DNA of 5,767 nucleotides from positions 406-6,172 of the forward strand of contig DUGO01000181.1 of NCBI GenBank assembly GCA_013331375.1, given 5' to 3'. The position numbers and the translations under genes are program-made. This DNA is from Candidatus Methanoperedentaceae archaeon. GTDB lineage: Archaea > Halobacteriota > Methanosarcinia > Methanosarcinales > Methanoperedenaceae. Position 1 is the first letter of the stretch. Each line of letters starts with the position of its first letter. Below the pieces are notes generated by a model. It did not search any database. It worked only from the letters and a program-made list of their open reading frames with translations, and was not told the origin of the DNA. Of this stretch, positions 5,452-5,767 are shown piece after piece.

Positions 5452-5767
5452 ATGGCTCACCCTGGCGGCACCACGCTCCGTGACATCCTTCGGAATAAGC
5501 TCGCTCCTGCGGAGCTGGCGCTTGTGCCTGCTGGCTGGCAGATTCTCGGCGATATTGTTATTGCGAGCATACCTGCATCGCTGGAGCACAGGAAACATGA
5601 GATAGGTGAGGGGCTCCTGGAACTCTATCCCAGGTGCAGGTGCGTGCTGCGCCATCTCGGCATACGCGGGCAGGTGCGGGAGCCTGAAAGAGAGATAATT
5701 GCATACAGGAAAGACATGGGAAATGGAGCAGGATGTACAGGCACAGAGACGCTGCACAGGGAGAACG
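5452..5767 (+). CDS. Trm5/Taw2-like tRNA position-37 modifying enzyme, 3' end missing
   Basis: The frame is open from ATG 5452 to the window end (105 codons plus one base). LGDIVIASIP (32-41), the IGEGLLELYPRCRCVLRHL helix-strand unit (51-69), the GQVREP strand and TETLHREN (98-105) match the N-terminal part of the Trm5/Taw2 class I SAM-dependent family. These enzymes methylate N1 of G37 in tRNA (Trm5) or transfer the aminocarboxypropyl group of SAM in wyosine synthesis (Taw2). The catalytic Rossmann domain lies beyond the window, so the two cannot be separated. The protein begins almost directly with the D2-like segment, leaving little room for the D1 domain known from Trm5b. The ATG follows the nmd3 stop by one base and has no Shine-Dalgarno, which suggests translation coupled to nmd3. 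Confidence 0.85.
   Translation, partial: MAHPGGTTLRDILRNKLAPAELALVPAGWQILGDIVIASIPASLEHRKHEIGEGLLELYPRCRCVLRHLGIRGQVREPEREIIAYRKDMGNGAGCTGTETLHREN

Noticed and set aside
5434..5757. Minus-strand open frame of 107 codons at the window end
   Set aside because: The plus strand encodes a recognisable Trm5/Taw2 N-terminus across this stretch; the antisense product has no motif.
1..5767. CRISPR arrays, tRNA or rRNA genes, insertion sequences and attachment sites
   Set aside because: None seen on reading both strands: no spaced repeat series, no tRNA-like stem set, no transposase motifs or flanking inverted ends.

Overview
The window looks archaeal, most likely from a euryarchaeon of the methanogen/ANME type. 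The clearest marker is an Nmd3-type 60S-export/ribosome-assembly protein with its zinc-binding CxxC pairs, a family confined to Archaea and Eukarya. A Trm5/Taw2-type tRNA position-37 enzyme, an archaeal-style QueE, a long TIGR00297/DUF92 membrane protein and several possible leaderless promoters (TATA-like box about 25-30 nt before the ATG) agree with this. Base composition is moderately GC-rich and looks even throughout, with no visible island. I cannot fix the genus.

Layout. Positions 2-421 (+) hold the 3' part of a QueH homologue (epoxyqueuosine reductase family), followed after 15 nt by queE (437-1174, +), a 7-deazaguanine (preQ0) pathway gene. A convergent gene (1176-1823, -) encodes a cis-prenyltransferase family protein with an intact C-terminal half but no recognisable metal-binding aspartate or glutamate. 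It resembles a Nus1/NgBR-type accessory subunit. Across a 60-nt AT-rich divergent promoter lies a 438-aa DUF92/TIGR00297 membrane protein (1884-3200, +), whose N-terminal half looks like a degenerate phytol/dolichol-kinase-type domain. A 58-nt spacer with two 10-bp palindromes, an A5T5 TATA-like box and an inverted repeat precedes an AI-2E family transporter (3259-4332, +). Then come nmd3 (4392-5450, +) and, one base later, the start of a Trm5/Taw2-like gene (5452 to the window end, +).

How the genes fit together. Three themes appear: a 7-deazaguanine pair (queH-queE), a polyprenyl/glycosyl-carrier-lipid pair (divergent cis-prenyltransferase-like gene and DUF92 gene), and a ribosome/tRNA pair (nmd3 and the Trm5-like gene). 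The AI-2E transporter sits between the last two and has no assigned substrate. No RNA genes, CRISPR arrays or insertion sequences were seen, and no stretch over 300 bases lacks a gene. The most interesting points are the missing metal ligands in the cis-prenyltransferase homologue, a QueH in a domain not expected to make queuosine, and the bipartite DUF92 protein.
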